From positions 1 through 53,770 of IMG/VR virus record IMGVR_UViG_3300031227_000061: a stretch of DNA of 53,770 nt; one strand, given 5' to 3'. Of this stretch, positions 8,444 to 16,663 are shown piece after piece. This DNA is from a virus. Under the pieces are notes generated by a model, which worked only from the letters and a program-made list of their open reading frames with translations, was not told the DNA's origin and did not search any database. Position numbers and translations under genes: made by a program. The first letter of the stretch is position 1. The number at the start of each line of letters is the position of its first letter.

Positions 8444-8998
8444 CTATGATGTTCTGTCATTCCAGAGATTGCTTTGCGGCGGTTGGCGGAGCACGAAGCG
8501 CGCTTGCCAGCCGGAGTAGTGCGGGAAGTCGCCGGGCACGATACGATAGCCAACGGGGTGCAGTTCGTTCCACAGCCGCACCGTCGCGTCGTCGGGGTCC
8601 TTCATGTTCGCTCGGTACTCCGGGTGGTACAGGATGGCGCTTGCGACCGTGGCAACGTCGAGCGAGAGCTGCAACTGCCGTCGGTCAATCTGCGGTGCGA
8701 ATGCGCAGGTGATCGCGATTTCGGCTTCGTCCATGTGGCCCATGCCGAATTCGGTTGAGTTGAAGGCCCCGCCGACGATGATGGCCGGCCAGCCCTTCTC
8801 GCCGATCCCGGCTTCGCCCGCGTAGAAGTAGCCAGCCGGCTTTGCCGTGGCCTCGCGGAAGCCCAACCCTTCAAGCACCGGCCACAGGTTGGTTTCCATC
8901 GCTTCGAGGATCATGTCCAGGGCAGGCACGGCGCGGCCCCGTCGCGTGTTGAGCACGTCTATCACTTCGTCAACGTCGAGTGTCGGCGCCGTCGGCAT
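8444..8998 (-). CDS. Tail terminator or tail completion protein (putative)
   Basis: A 184-residue alpha/beta protein: an N-terminal helix pair (DEVIDVLNTRRGR, ALDMILEAMETNLWPVLEGLGF), a central region with DEAEIAITCAFAP, then LQLSLDVATVASAILYHPEY. Its size, its position just before the tube-side genes, and the helix followed by a beta sheet fit the tail terminator/minor tail class that caps the tube at the neck. No specific motif confirms this. AGAGG lies about ten bases before the ATG. Confidence 0.6.
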   Translation of the reverse strand: MPTAPTLDVDEVIDVLNTRRGRAVPALDMILEAMETNLWPVLEGLGFREATAKPAGYFYAGEAGIGEKGWPAIIVGGAFNSTEFGMGHMDEAEIAITCAFAPQIDRRQLQLSLDVATVASAILYHPEYRANMKDPDDATVRLWNELHPVGYRIVPGDFPHYSGWQARFVLRQPPQSNLWNDRTS

Positions 8999-9013
8999 TC
9001 AATCACCGCCTCT

Positions 9014-9853
9014 TTAGTCCGCAAATCCGGTCCAGTCACCATGAGAAGCCGCTTCTGCGTTGACGACGCCTTCCCCGAATGTCGCTTCGTCGAGGTCACG
9101 AGCGCGGGACGCCCCTACGGCCTGTTGGTGCCACTCAGCTTGAAACAACGGCAGCATCTGGTCGAGCACGTACGGCCAGGGGCCGTGTGCCTGCATCTTC
9201 ACTGTCCCGTGAGCCAGGAACCACGAAATGGGCGCGCCACGGTCGGACTTGCGCTCATTCCAGAAATTGAGTATCAGTCCGTCGGCAGACGGCACCATAT
9301 TCCAGCGCCACGCACGCTCAAAGGCACCACTCTGCGAGTTCACCACGGCGCGGTTCTGCACGAAGCCGCGGGCGCCGACGCGGTGCTTGCCCACGAACCC
9401 CGGCATCTGGCGAGGGTTGCGGAGCGTGGTCCAGGTCGCTTTGACGTGGCCCGTGGACCGGCTGCGCGGGTGTCCGTAGCCGTAAGGGTGGCCCATATCA
9501 CGCAAGTCGCCAGACGAGTACGGCCCGCGCGACAGGCGCTTGTAGGCGTTGAACATCTGCTGGGCGAGCCGCTTCATGCCCGACAGGTCCATATCTTTGA
9601 TGTACTTCGAGCGGAGCCGGATGGTCTGGACGGTGTTCCCCGACGCCGACAGGTGCATATCGACCGACGGGTGTCCGACCACGTCCATCCGGAGGGGCTC
9701 AGAGACTTCAGACGGCATAGGCGTTCCCGGCGGCCTGTGCGGCGTGTACGCGCGCGGCTTCAGGCCCGGCAAGCCAAACGCCCACCGGGTGTCTTTCGGT
9801 GGGCGCTCATACACGGGATGATCTTCGATGAAGGTCCAGTCTTGAATGCGCAT
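9014..9853 (-). CDS. Neck or HK97 gp10-like protein (putative)
   Basis: A 279-residue basic protein with many aromatic and Pro-rich stretches. The C-terminal part (ISWFLAHGTVKMQAHGPWPY then VLDQMLPLFQAEW) recalls the end of HK97 gp10-like head-tail joining proteins, where a conserved Pro/Arg segment precedes a final helix. The stop of the upstream gene abuts its ATG (TAAATG). A perfect 9-bp hairpin (arms 9779-9787 and 9797-9805) forms early in its mRNA. The function is inferred mostly from position. Confidence 0.55.
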   Translation of the reverse strand: MRIQDWTFIEDHPVYERPPKDTRWAFGLPGLKPRAYTPHRPPGTPMPSEVSEPLRMDVVGHPSVDMHLSASGNTVQTIRLRSKYIKDMDLSGMKRLAQQMFNAYKRLSRGPYSSGDLRDMGHPYGYGHPRSRSTGHVKATWTTLRNPRQMPGFVGKHRVGARGFVQNRAVVNSQSGAFERAWRWNMVPSADGLILNFWNERKSDRGAPISWFLAHGTVKMQAHGPWPYVLDQMLPLFQAEWHQQAVGASRARDLDEATFGEGVVNAEAASHGDWTGFAD

Positions 9854-10720
9854 TTAGGGTGCCGGTTCGGCCTTTCGGGCACCGATAACCAACGGCTCGC
9901 CGTCTGTGCCTCGCCTCGGGATAAGCCATCCGTCAGCCCACACTACATCTTCTCCAGATGCCGCTATGAACATCTGCGATACCTCATCGGTTGGCCCCCG
10001 CGGAATCTCGCCACCATCAGCCCGTTCCGTCACCGCCATCAGACTCAGGCCAGCCTCTGGGTAGTCGTCTCGGTAGTTGTGAGAATATCCCCTATTGGAG
10101 ATTTCGCCATAGCGCCACCCTCGCACATACAGGAGTTTCTCAATGCCGCGGAACGCCGCCCAGAACGACTGCTCAAACTCATTAGAATTCCAGGGGCGCT
10201 CCCCGAACTCACCGATGGCTTCATGGATTTCCGCGTAGACTTTGTCACCGGCGACCTCGTTCTGCCAGTGTCCATACTTCTGGTGCTGCGGATGCACCTG
10301 CAGTGTCCAAAGGGCCAGAAACTCGTCCCGGTCCATGAAGTACTTCTCGGCAATCTCGTGGGCCTTCGCGCCCAGACGCATCCCATAATCTATGAGCTTG
10401 CGAGGGGGATGCTGCTCGACGGTGGGCTCTGCCAGCGGTGTGAATTGGGGCTCTTTTGCGTTGCCCTTATCACGTGCCCCGTCGCCGCCCTTCCGGTTAT
10501 GCTGTCTCACATTGATCACCTTGCCGCTCTTCAGCCTGCGCGGATGGGACTTCACGCTGCCCTTCGCCAACGCGGATGGGAACACGACAAGTGTTTTCGA
10601 CAGGCGTCGGCGCGAACCTGTGCTCTTCGCCATCGGCGTACCGCCGTCGCCGTCCAACTGCGCCAGAAACGCCATAAACTCGCGTTCGTCGTCGGATATG
10701 CTCAGTGCGCCACGTCTCAT
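9854..10720 (-). CDS. Hypothetical protein in the neck module
   Basis: I do not recognise this 288-residue protein. Residues 43-80 contain a weak copy (LVVFPSALAKGSVKSH, then GKVINVRQHNRK) of the basic motif found in the topoisomerase and in the 944-residue protein. The middle is helical (AHEIAEKYFMDRDEFLALW) and the end is beta-rich. ATG 10720 overlaps the topoisomerase stop (ATGA) and is preceded by GGGGTG, so I prefer it to GTG 10732. Confidence 0.65.
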   Translation of the reverse strand: MRRGALSISDDEREFMAFLAQLDGDGGTPMAKSTGSRRRLSKTLVVFPSALAKGSVKSHPRRLKSGKVINVRQHNRKGGDGARDKGNAKEPQFTPLAEPTVEQHPPRKLIDYGMRLGAKAHEIAEKYFMDRDEFLALWTLQVHPQHQKYGHWQNEVAGDKVYAEIHEAIGEFGERPWNSNEFEQSFWAAFRGIEKLLYVRGWRYGEISNRGYSHNYRDDYPEAGLSLMAVTERADGGEIPRGPTDEVSQMFIAASGEDVVWADGWLIPRRGTDGEPLVIGARKAEPAP

Positions 10721-11673
10721 GATGCACCCCACGGTACGGCGCCGATCAGTCCGCCGTGCTCGGTGTAATGCTCGAGCACCTGCGGCAGGATGTAGCTCTT
10801 CTTACAGACGCCCACCGTGTGCCCCAACTGTTCCGCCACCGACGCCACGGCCTCTTTGATCCGCGCTTTGATTTCCTTCTTCGTCAATGGTTCGTCAGAC
10901 GTTTTCCGGCTTACCCGCTTCAATGCCTCGTGGGCGAGCCGCGTTGCGTGATACGTGCGAAAGTCCTTGGCGGTGATGCCGTGCGGCTTCAGGTACGCAT
11001 TCACGTCGTCGGCTTTGACCGGCTTCTGTGTTCCGTCCGTGTCGTGATACCAGAAGAGCTTATCTCCCGGCGCATTCGCTTTCAGGTCGCTCACGAACGC
11101 CGCCAGACGCGGGTCGGTGGTGGCCTTGTCCCACTCAACCTGTTTCTTCCCGGCGAACTTGAACTGAATCTCGTTGCCGTGGACATCCACGTGCTCGGGC
11201 CGCAGCGTGGAGACGCCATAGGTAGGTGCGTGCGCCTCGGCATACCTGTCGCTGCCGATACGGAAATAGCAACGGTCGATAAGTGCGACGATGGCCGCGA
11301 GCACCTTGTCTTTGGGCGTGTCCGCCTTCGCGAGCGCCGTACCGTACCCGTTCACGATCTTCGGCAACGCCGCAGCCAGCGTCTTCACACGGGCGACTTT
11401 CTGTCGGGCGGCCTCCACATAGTGCTCGTCGGGATAGAGGTACTGCTTATTGCCTTTCGGCGTTGTGCGTATCTCTGTGGCCGCACTGCCACGGGATGTG
11501 GTCGGCTGTGCTTGCGGCGGGACGTCAACCAGCGTCGGCTGCTCCGCCTTCTTCGTGCGCTTGTCGGTATGAGCCGGGATCCAAGTGCGCTTACCATGAA
11601 CTTTCCGGTAGTGCCCTTTGACCGGGCCTTTCCGCAGCCGGGACAGCCCAAACACCACGGCGAACTTGCCCAT
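10717..11673 (-). CDS. Topoisomerase IB catalytic domain protein
   Basis: This 318-residue protein aligns with the C-terminal catalytic domain of poxvirus/bacterial topoisomerase IB, which nicks and reseals one DNA strand through a 3'-phosphotyrosine. Visible landmarks are GNKQYLYPDEHY (75-85), YFRIGSDRYAE with Arg138, VDVHGNEIQFKFAGKK with Lys176/177, KDFRTYHATRLA with Arg239, and LGHTVGVCKKSY with His285 and Tyr294. The His-Tyr spacing of nine equals that of vaccinia. The usual N-terminal clamp domain is missing; in its place are about 65 residues with a basic motif (KGPVKGHYRKVHGKR, IPAHTDKRTKKA) and a Pro-rich linker. It lies among head-tail connector genes with an abutting start, so it is probably made late and may be packaged. 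Confidence 0.88.
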   Translation of the reverse strand: MGKFAVVFGLSRLRKGPVKGHYRKVHGKRTWIPAHTDKRTKKAEQPTLVDVPPQAQPTTSRGSAATEIRTTPKGNKQYLYPDEHYVEAARQKVARVKTLAAALPKIVNGYGTALAKADTPKDKVLAAIVALIDRCYFRIGSDRYAEAHAPTYGVSTLRPEHVDVHGNEIQFKFAGKKQVEWDKATTDPRLAAFVSDLKANAPGDKLFWYHDTDGTQKPVKADDVNAYLKPHGITAKDFRTYHATRLAHEALKRVSRKTSDEPLTKKEIKARIKEAVASVAEQLGHTVGVCKKSYILPQVLEHYTEHGGLIGAVPWGAS

Positions 11674-11675
11674 CT

Positions 11676-12311
11676 TTACCCGCCCCCCGGATGCTTCTCG
11701 ACCAAGTAGCCCTGCTGCGGCGTCTGCTCCGCCCCGTACCCCGGGATCGGCCGCGTCGGCGTTTCGTCACCGAAGACGAACCAGTAGATCGGGAAATACT
11801 TGTAGGTCACGGTGTACGTGTCGCCGTCGTCTGGCCCCGCACCATCCGTCCAGGTGATGACGCGCGTCGTGGTGTCAAGTGTGCAGTCCGTCCCGATGGT
11901 GTACTCTGTCCCGCTGTCGCGCACGTCCACCAACGCCGAGGGATACGGCCTGCTCAGTGTGTCTTCGCCACGCGCGACACGCTCCGAGTGCGGCTTCGGG
12001 CGCTGCAGCAGCACGACCTTGTCCATCGGCGTCAGGAGTATCTCCGCCGGCCACACCTGTATGTTCAGGTCGCCGGCCTTGATGAGCCCCTCTTCCGTGT
12101 GCGGGTACTTCCGCTTCTCCCGCGACACCAGAGCCCGCACGTCCGCCGCAAGCGTCTGCTCCGTGTAGATGTGCCCGAACTCGCACTTCGTGCAGGACCT
12201 GTCGAATTTGTTGTACTCCGGGTTGTAGCACGAGCACGGAACCGCGCGCCACCAGCGGATGGTTTCACCGCCCGCCCTGATTGCCTGCCTGAAGACCTCG
12301 GGGTTGAGCAT
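11676..12311 (-). CDS. Head-tail connector protein with Cys cluster (putative)
   Basis: A 211-residue protein starting with a helix (PEVFRQAIRAGG), then a Cys cluster (CSCY, then CTKCEFGH), then beta-rich segments (DLNIQVWPAEILLTP, DTYTVTYKYFPIYWFVFG). The position between the adaptor-like gene and the gp10-like genes fits a head-closure or neck component. The cysteines suggest a zinc site. I cannot name a family. ATG 12311 follows the previous stop by three bases with GGGAG upstream. Confidence 0.55.
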   Translation of the reverse strand: MLNPEVFRQAIRAGGETIRWWRAVPCSCYNPEYNKFDRSCTKCEFGHIYTEQTLAADVRALVSREKRKYPHTEEGLIKAGDLNIQVWPAEILLTPMDKVVLLQRPKPHSERVARGEDTLSRPYPSALVDVRDSGTEYTIGTDCTLDTTTRVITWTDGAGPDDGDTYTVTYKYFPIYWFVFGDETPTRPIPGYGAEQTPQQGYLVEKHPGGG

Positions 12312-12314
12312 TGA

Positions 12315-13076
12315 CTACAGGACTCCCAGCACGAACGGCCGCTCGCGGTGCTTGTATTTCTTCAGGAACGCCAATTTTTGCTTCTCCAGGTCTTCCAGTC
12401 GCCGCTCCACGGTGTCGAAGTTCTGAGTGAAGCCGTCGAGGGTCACGCTGTTCGGGAGCAGCCCACGCGCCCGGCGCAGGACACGTTCCGCCGCCATCGC
12501 CGCGAGCCCCATGCACAGGTCGGCGTATTCGTCATCATCTTCCGGGTTCTCGTACCCCGCCCGGTAGTCAATGGCGACGAACCTCGGGATCACGCCGCCC
12601 GGATACGCCCAGTAGCCTAGGTGCGGCATGAACATCAGCCCGCCGGCCGACGCCGCCGCGATGCCCGCCGTCCCATACGGAACGATGCTGACGACGCCCA
12701 GCCGCTTCTTCAGTCGCAGCCACGTAGACGGGAAGTCCAGCACGCTGAATTCGTCATTGAACTCATAGCGCATGGACAGTATCTCGATCACAGGCCGGCG
12801 GCGCAGGTGGAACCGGATCGACCGCCGCGAGAATGCCCGGTGCAGGTCCAGCGGCTCTTCCTCGATGTCGTATGAGCTCTCGCCGTCCGGGTTCATGCGG
12901 ATGGTCTTCGGCGTCAGGAGGATCCTCGTGTCGCGCTCAAACTCCGCCTCTGCAGCGACGACATTCTCCGCGTAGAAGTCGGCCTCGATGAAGCCCTCCG
13001 TGGATGCTGCCGCCGCGATGTACGGCGCGATGCCGAGAAGATGCGTTTTGACCTGTGACGTCGTGACAACAGCCAT
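12315..13076 (-). CDS. Head-tail adaptor/connector protein (putative)
   Basis: A 253-residue protein with an N-terminal helical half and a C-terminal helix (ADLCMGLAAMAAERVLRRARG) followed by a long charged helix (ERRLEDLEKQKLAFLKKYKHR). Between them is a beta segment with RRRPVIEILSMRYEFND. This layout, an all-helical core that catches the portal and a long terminal helix, resembles gp15/gp6-type connectors that follow the major capsid gene. Its start overlaps the preceding stop (TAATG). No motif makes the call certain. Confidence 0.6.
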   Translation of the reverse strand: MAVVTTSQVKTHLLGIAPYIAAAASTEGFIEADFYAENVVAAEAEFERDTRILLTPKTIRMNPDGESSYDIEEEPLDLHRAFSRRSIRFHLRRRPVIEILSMRYEFNDEFSVLDFPSTWLRLKKRLGVVSIVPYGTAGIAAASAGGLMFMPHLGYWAYPGGVIPRFVAIDYRAGYENPEDDDEYADLCMGLAAMAAERVLRRARGLLPNSVTLDGFTQNFDTVERRLEDLEKQKLAFLKKYKHRERPFVLGVL

Positions 13077-13450
13077 TACTCAGCCTCCAGGGCCGCTTTC
13101 AGGGCCGCCTCAACAGCATCGCGCTTCATCCCGACCTGCCGCACTCCGTGTTGCTTCGCGAGTGCCCTCAGGTCTTTGGACGACAGGCCACCGAGGTCGC
13201 CGGGATCGTCATCGGCGACGACCGCCATTTCCGCGACCGGGGCCGGATCCGCGCATTCCTCGATGACCTGCACGTACTCAAAGTTCGCGAGGTAGTCAAC
13301 CTCGCGGTCGGGCAACGGCTCCAGCGCCATCTTCCCGAAGTCGTCGGTCGTCACGACGCCCAAGCAGATGCCATCGGCGTCGAATGCAACGCTGTGCTCA
13401 TGGACACTGATGGTCTCTCCGGCGTAGTGCTTGCAGACAACCGTTCTCAT
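13076..13450 (-). CDS. SAP/Rho-N-like domain protein
   Basis: A 124-residue acidic protein. The C-terminus (LSSKDLRALAKQHGVRQVG then KRDAVEAALKAAL) has the helix-extended-helix pattern of SAP or Rho N-terminal domains, common at the ends of phage neck and capsid-associated proteins. The first 75 residues are beta-rich and unassigned. ATG 13450 was chosen because a copy of the start-associated repeat lies just upstream and the sequence before it is not protein-like. Confidence 0.7.
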   Translation of the reverse strand: MRTVVCKHYAGETISVHEHSVAFDADGICLGVVTTDDFGKMALEPLPDREVDYLANFEYVQVIEECADPAPVAEMAVVADDDPGDLGGLSSKDLRALAKQHGVRQVGMKRDAVEAALKAALEAE

Positions 13451-13463
13451 AGCGAGCCTGCTT

Positions 13464-13479
13464 TCTCTCCGGTGGTTTG
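13464..13479 (-). promoter_or_regulatory. Start-associated repeat, copy 4
   Basis: Minus-strand CAAACCACCGGAGAGA before ATG 13450. It is non-coding here, which shows that the motif is kept as DNA/RNA and not merely as the TTGESE peptide seen in copies 1 and 2. The 105-base gap that contains it (13451-13554) shows nothing else except a short GC-rich hairpin without a T run. Confidence 0.6.
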
Positions 13480-13554
13480 ATACGGTCAGAAAATGTGTCG
13501 GCGGGGATCTCAATGCCAGACAGCGGACCCCCGCCGGGGTGCGGTGCGATGCGT

Positions 13555-14004
13555 CTATCCGGTTGAACCAGGCAGCGCGAAGCCGGTCCTGGTCCACGTC
13601 AGTGTCTCAGCGGCGTCGCCGGCCTCGGATGCCCCGCCCGTATCAACGGCGTACACGTACTCCGCCGATTCACGCAATACCTCGACGCGGAAGCCGGTGC
13701 CGGTCAGGTTCTCCAAACACAGGAGAACGCGGTATCCCTCTGCGGCAGAGAATGCCGGAATAGGCAGGCTGCCGATGAACGTCGCGGTGGCCGTGCAAGC
13801 GCCGTCTGTTGCACTATATAGAGTGTCGTGCGGCACTTCGTAGACCTTGCGCGAGCCGTCCGTAATGCCGCTCAGGATGATCGTCCCCACTGCGGTGGTG
13901 CCACATAGGGCATTGCCGAGCGTGACCGCTCCGTCACGACGGGGGTGCAGGCGCGTGGTCCACTTATTGAGTTGCGCACGCACCGTAGCAAGCGTCCAAG
14001 CCAT
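13555..14004 (-). CDS. Small virion protein, possibly capsid decoration
   Basis: A 149-residue protein directly downstream of the major capsid gene. After an N-terminal helix (ATVRAQLNKWTTRL) it is beta-rich with many Thr, Gly and Ala (TTAVGTIILSGITDG, TATATFIGSLPIPAF, GYRVLLCLENLTG). Its size, composition and place fit a head decoration or minor capsid protein. I recognise no family. GGAGGGACATC before the ATG is a strong ribosome site, in line with a need for many copies. Confidence 0.65.
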   Translation of the reverse strand: MAWTLATVRAQLNKWTTRLHPRRDGAVTLGNALCGTTAVGTIILSGITDGSRKVYEVPHDTLYSATDGACTATATFIGSLPIPAFSAAEGYRVLLCLENLTGTGFRVEVLRESAEYVYAVDTGGASEAGDAAETLTWTRTGFALPGSTG

Positions 14005-14020
14005 GATGTCCCTCCAAACG

Positions 14021-14048
14021 CAAAGGGGGCGCCCCGAAGGACGCCCCT
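14021..14048 (-). terminator. Hairpin terminator after the major capsid gene
   Basis: The minus strand forms a 9-bp stem (GGGGCGTCC with GGGCGCCCC, one G-U pair) and a TTCG loop, followed by CTTTGCG. The stem is strong but the T run is only three long. It lies between the capsid stop and the next ribosome site. Confidence 0.65.
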
Positions 14049-14094
14049 CTGCAGTGATTGGTTACTGGTTTGCGTCAGGTACAGCCGGTGCCCG

Positions 14095-15540
14095 CTACAG
14101 CGGGTCCCAGGTCTCCAGGACACGGCTGGACAGGATGTTCTTGATGAGCACCATGCGGTGCGGCACGGACGGCTGGACGCCGCCGTAGATCATTTGCAGC
14201 CAGCGGTAGGCCGGCGCCAGGATGGCGAGCGGGAGCTTGCTCATGCCCATGAGTTCGATCCACTCGCAGCACGGCATCTCCGTGGACAGGTCAAGTCCGA
14301 AGCCGTGCGTCGCGCCGGGAATCCAATCGCCATCGTCCTCGAAGGTCGTGCTGCCGCCCACGTCGGCCGCACAGTTATAGAGATAGCGGCACTCGGTGCC
14401 TTCCGCGGTCGCGTCTCTGACGCCCCGGTAGATGCGGAAGCCGGTGACGGCGGAGTCTGTGTGGGTGATGGTCAGGGTGACGACTTCGCCCACGGTGACG
14501 GCGACGGCAGAGGCGACGGTGGACGCCGACTCGCCGTTGGCGTTGATCGACGTGACGCGGTAGCGGTAAGAACCGGTCGCCACGGTGCCGCCGGTTCCTG
14601 CAGACGCACCCGAGACGACGGTCGGCGCAGCGGGTGCCGCGTTGGTCGCGTCACCGCCACGGCTTGCGCTCGGCGCCGTGTGCAACGGCGTGGACTCGGT
14701 GAACCAGCCCTGATGATCCGCGAGGAAGAGGTCGTTGACGAGCGCGACCGGCCCCCACGCGGTGTCCACGGTGCCGATGTCGATGCCGACACGGGCGTTG
14801 CCGTGCGACGTCTGATCGGTCACGGTGAATCGCTCGGCGGAGGTCATGTTCTTGTTCAGGTCTGACTTGCTGCCGGGGTCGAGGAAGATATGCGTCGGCG
14901 TGCCACCGTGGTTGCCGATGACGTCGGCGATGTTGTGCAAGTAGGTCTCGGCGTCGAGGGAACCGCCGGCCAGGTCGATGGTGCATTCGGAGTACCCATT
15001 GCCGACGATGGTCGGCAGGAGACCGTCGATGTTGTCGGGGACGACGTCCGTGTCGCCGAAGAACAGGGCGCGCTCAATCTGCCCCATCAAGAACTTGGTG
15101 CCACGCGCCTCTTCGCCGGCTTCGGCGGACTCGATGTTGTCGGTCAGCGTCAGGACGTGGGTCACAGAACGCAAGGTACGGAAGAACTTCACGTACGCCA
15201 GCTTCCGCTCGAGATCGGAGTCGGTGGCAGGCGGGTTATCGCCCTCTGCCGAGACGGCGCCCCAGGGAGCACCGTAGTCATTGGCAACAGTGAACTGGTT
15301 CACCGTGGAACCGACCTGATGCCGCTTCAGGATGTTGAACAGCTTGACGTGCTTCTCCGCGAACAGCATGTCGCGGAGCATGTTGTCGAGCGACTCAGTA
15401 CGTAGAGCCGCACCACCGGTCATGGATGAGGGGTCAACGCCGGCGCCCGCCGAGAGTGCCTTGGCAATCTCGCTGAAATTCGGATCAAACGGGCCGAAGT
15501 TCCCGGCGAAAGCCTGTTGGTACGGACCATTCTGGTACAT
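14095..15540 (-). CDS. Major capsid protein with inserted Ig-like domain
   Basis: A 481-residue HK97-fold-type capsid protein, placed after scaffold and protease genes. The core has segments resembling the SU10-type capsid family (THIFLDPGSKSDLNK, GIDIGTVDTAWGPVALVND). Residues of about 295-405 are a Thr/Ala/Val-rich beta sandwich (SYRYRVTSINANGES, VTGFRIYRGVRD), a fibronectin-III or Ig-like insertion probably displayed on the capsid surface. The N-arm (20-57, AKALSAGAGVDPSSMTGG) recurs in the prohead protease. The ribosome site is very strong (GAGGAGG) and hairpin terminators flank the gene on both sides. Confidence 0.88.
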   Translation of the reverse strand: MYQNGPYQQAFAGNFGPFDPNFSEIAKALSAGAGVDPSSMTGGAALRTESLDNMLRDMLFAEKHVKLFNILKRHQVGSTVNQFTVANDYGAPWGAVSAEGDNPPATDSDLERKLAYVKFFRTLRSVTHVLTLTDNIESAEAGEEARGTKFLMGQIERALFFGDTDVVPDNIDGLLPTIVGNGYSECTIDLAGGSLDAETYLHNIADVIGNHGGTPTHIFLDPGSKSDLNKNMTSAERFTVTDQTSHGNARVGIDIGTVDTAWGPVALVNDLFLADHQGWFTESTPLHTAPSASRGGDATNAAPAAPTVVSGASAGTGGTVATGSYRYRVTSINANGESASTVASAVAVTVGEVVTLTITHTDSAVTGFRIYRGVRDATAEGTECRYLYNCAADVGGSTTFEDDGDWIPGATHGFGLDLSTEMPCCEWIELMGMSKLPLAILAPAYRWLQMIYGGVQPSVPHRMVLIKNILSSRVLETWDPL

Positions 15541-15566
15541 TACAAGCCTCCTCGTATTCGGTCACG

Positions 15567-15594
15567 AAAAAGCCCCCGCCGGGTGGCGAGGGCT
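15567..15594 (-). terminator. Rho-independent terminator between scaffold and capsid genes
   Basis: The minus strand forms a 10-bp stem (AGCCCTCGCC with GGCGGGGGCT, one G-U pair) around an ACCC loop, followed by five T. It lies between the scaffold stop and the capsid ribosome site. Confidence 0.82.
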
Positions 15595-15632
15595 CTTGTG
15601 GTTTGCGACAGGTTGTGTACGTCAGGCGGGTG

Positions 15633-16562
15633 CTACTCGCTGTCCTCCGGAATGCGCGAGAGGACCTGAGCGATGGGAACGGGGTTGCCGCTCTCGTAGC
15701 CCAACTCGACAGTGCGGACGTCAGCAGCAGTGATATCGCCTTCGCCGTTCTTCAGCGCCTTGCGAACGCGCGAGATGGCCTTCTCGGGGTCTGTCGGCAC
15801 ATCAACGCCGCCGATGTCGCGTGAGTCAGCACCGCCCGCGGACTTCTCCACGGTGGTGTACGGCGCTTTCTGCTGCGCGCCGGCGGGGATCATGCCCATG
15901 CGCTGCAACCCGCCTTCGAGCACCTGCATCCGCTCATCCATCTGCTCGAATGCGCCGCCGATGCTCTTCGTCATGGCCGTGATCGACTTGACGAGCTTGC
16001 CCGTCCGGCCGGCATCGCGCTCGTCATAGGAGCGCATAATGGCGTTCATGAGTTCATTGCCATCAAGCACGCCGTCGAACCCCTGTTCCTTGAGTGACTT
16101 CTCCAGGCCGGTCAGTGAGCGTCTCAACAGATCCTCATCCTCCTCGCCGGGTACGCCGGCGGCGTCAAGGGCTGCGTCGATGTCGGCTTCAGCGTCGTCC
16201 TCGACACCGTCCGCGTCCTCGTCGTCATAGTCCAGGTCCAGGTCTTCGTCGCCCTCGGCATCGGGCGGCACTTCGTCTTCCAGATCGGACTCGTCAACGG
16301 CCTTGCCGATGCCCACGAGGGCCTTCAAGCCACTTGTGGCGTGGGCAAGCGACTTCAGGACGCGGCCCATGCTGCCCTCGTCCTCGGCGTCGGCGCCATC
16401 AACGTCGTCGATGGCCTTGTTGATGGCCGTGTCCTCGTCTACGTCCTGTCCGTCGCCCTCCGCAGGTTCAGAGAGAGCCTTGCAGATAGCGACGGCATCG
16501 TCCGCTTCGAGTGTGGCGGGGTCGAGCCCGTGCTGCTCGCAGAACTGCGCGAATGCGCTCAT
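15633..16562 (-). CDS. Capsid scaffolding protein (putative)
   Basis: A 309-residue, strongly acidic and helical protein between the protease and the major capsid gene, the normal place for a scaffold. Residues of about 100-170 are almost all Asp, Glu and Ala (DLDLDYDDEDADGVEDD). Coiled-coil-like helices follow (AGRTGKLVKSITAMTKSIGG, FEQMDERMQVLEGGLQRMG). The C-terminal 40 residues are mixed-charge and could bind capsid subunits. ATG 16562 was chosen because AAAGGAGA lies seven bases before it and the terminator at 16588-16612 lies upstream of it. Confidence 0.75.
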   Translation of the reverse strand: MSAFAQFCEQHGLDPATLEADDAVAICKALSEPAEGDGQDVDEDTAINKAIDDVDGADAEDEGSMGRVLKSLAHATSGLKALVGIGKAVDESDLEDEVPPDAEGDEDLDLDYDDEDADGVEDDAEADIDAALDAAGVPGEEDEDLLRRSLTGLEKSLKEQGFDGVLDGNELMNAIMRSYDERDAGRTGKLVKSITAMTKSIGGAFEQMDERMQVLEGGLQRMGMIPAGAQQKAPYTTVEKSAGGADSRDIGGVDVPTDPEKAISRVRKALKNGEGDITAADVRTVELGYESGNPVPIAQVLSRIPEDSE

Positions 16563-16587
16563 TATCGCTCTCCTTTGCTTGTACATG

Positions 16588-16612
16588 AAAAGCCCCCGCA
16601 ACGTACGGGGGC
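16588..16612 (-). terminator. Rho-independent terminator between protease and scaffold genes
   Basis: A 7-bp perfect G/C stem (GCCCCCG with CGGGGGC) around a 7-base loop is followed by TTTT on the minus strand. It lies just upstream of the scaffold ribosome site. Confidence 0.8.
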
Positions 16613-16663
16613 CATAAAGCACAGTGCATCTATCATGTCGCCGTCAGGCGGGGGTCGTTACGG

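Noticed and set aside
9041-10768. A 575-codon open frame on the plus strand
   Set aside because: It lies antisense to two coupled minus-strand genes, is Arg/His/Leu-rich as expected of a reverse-strand shadow in high-G+C DNA, and has no ribosome site.
13490-13545. GC-rich hairpin (ACCCCGGCGGGGGT) as a terminator
   Set aside because: The stem is only five pairs and no T run follows on the minus strand.
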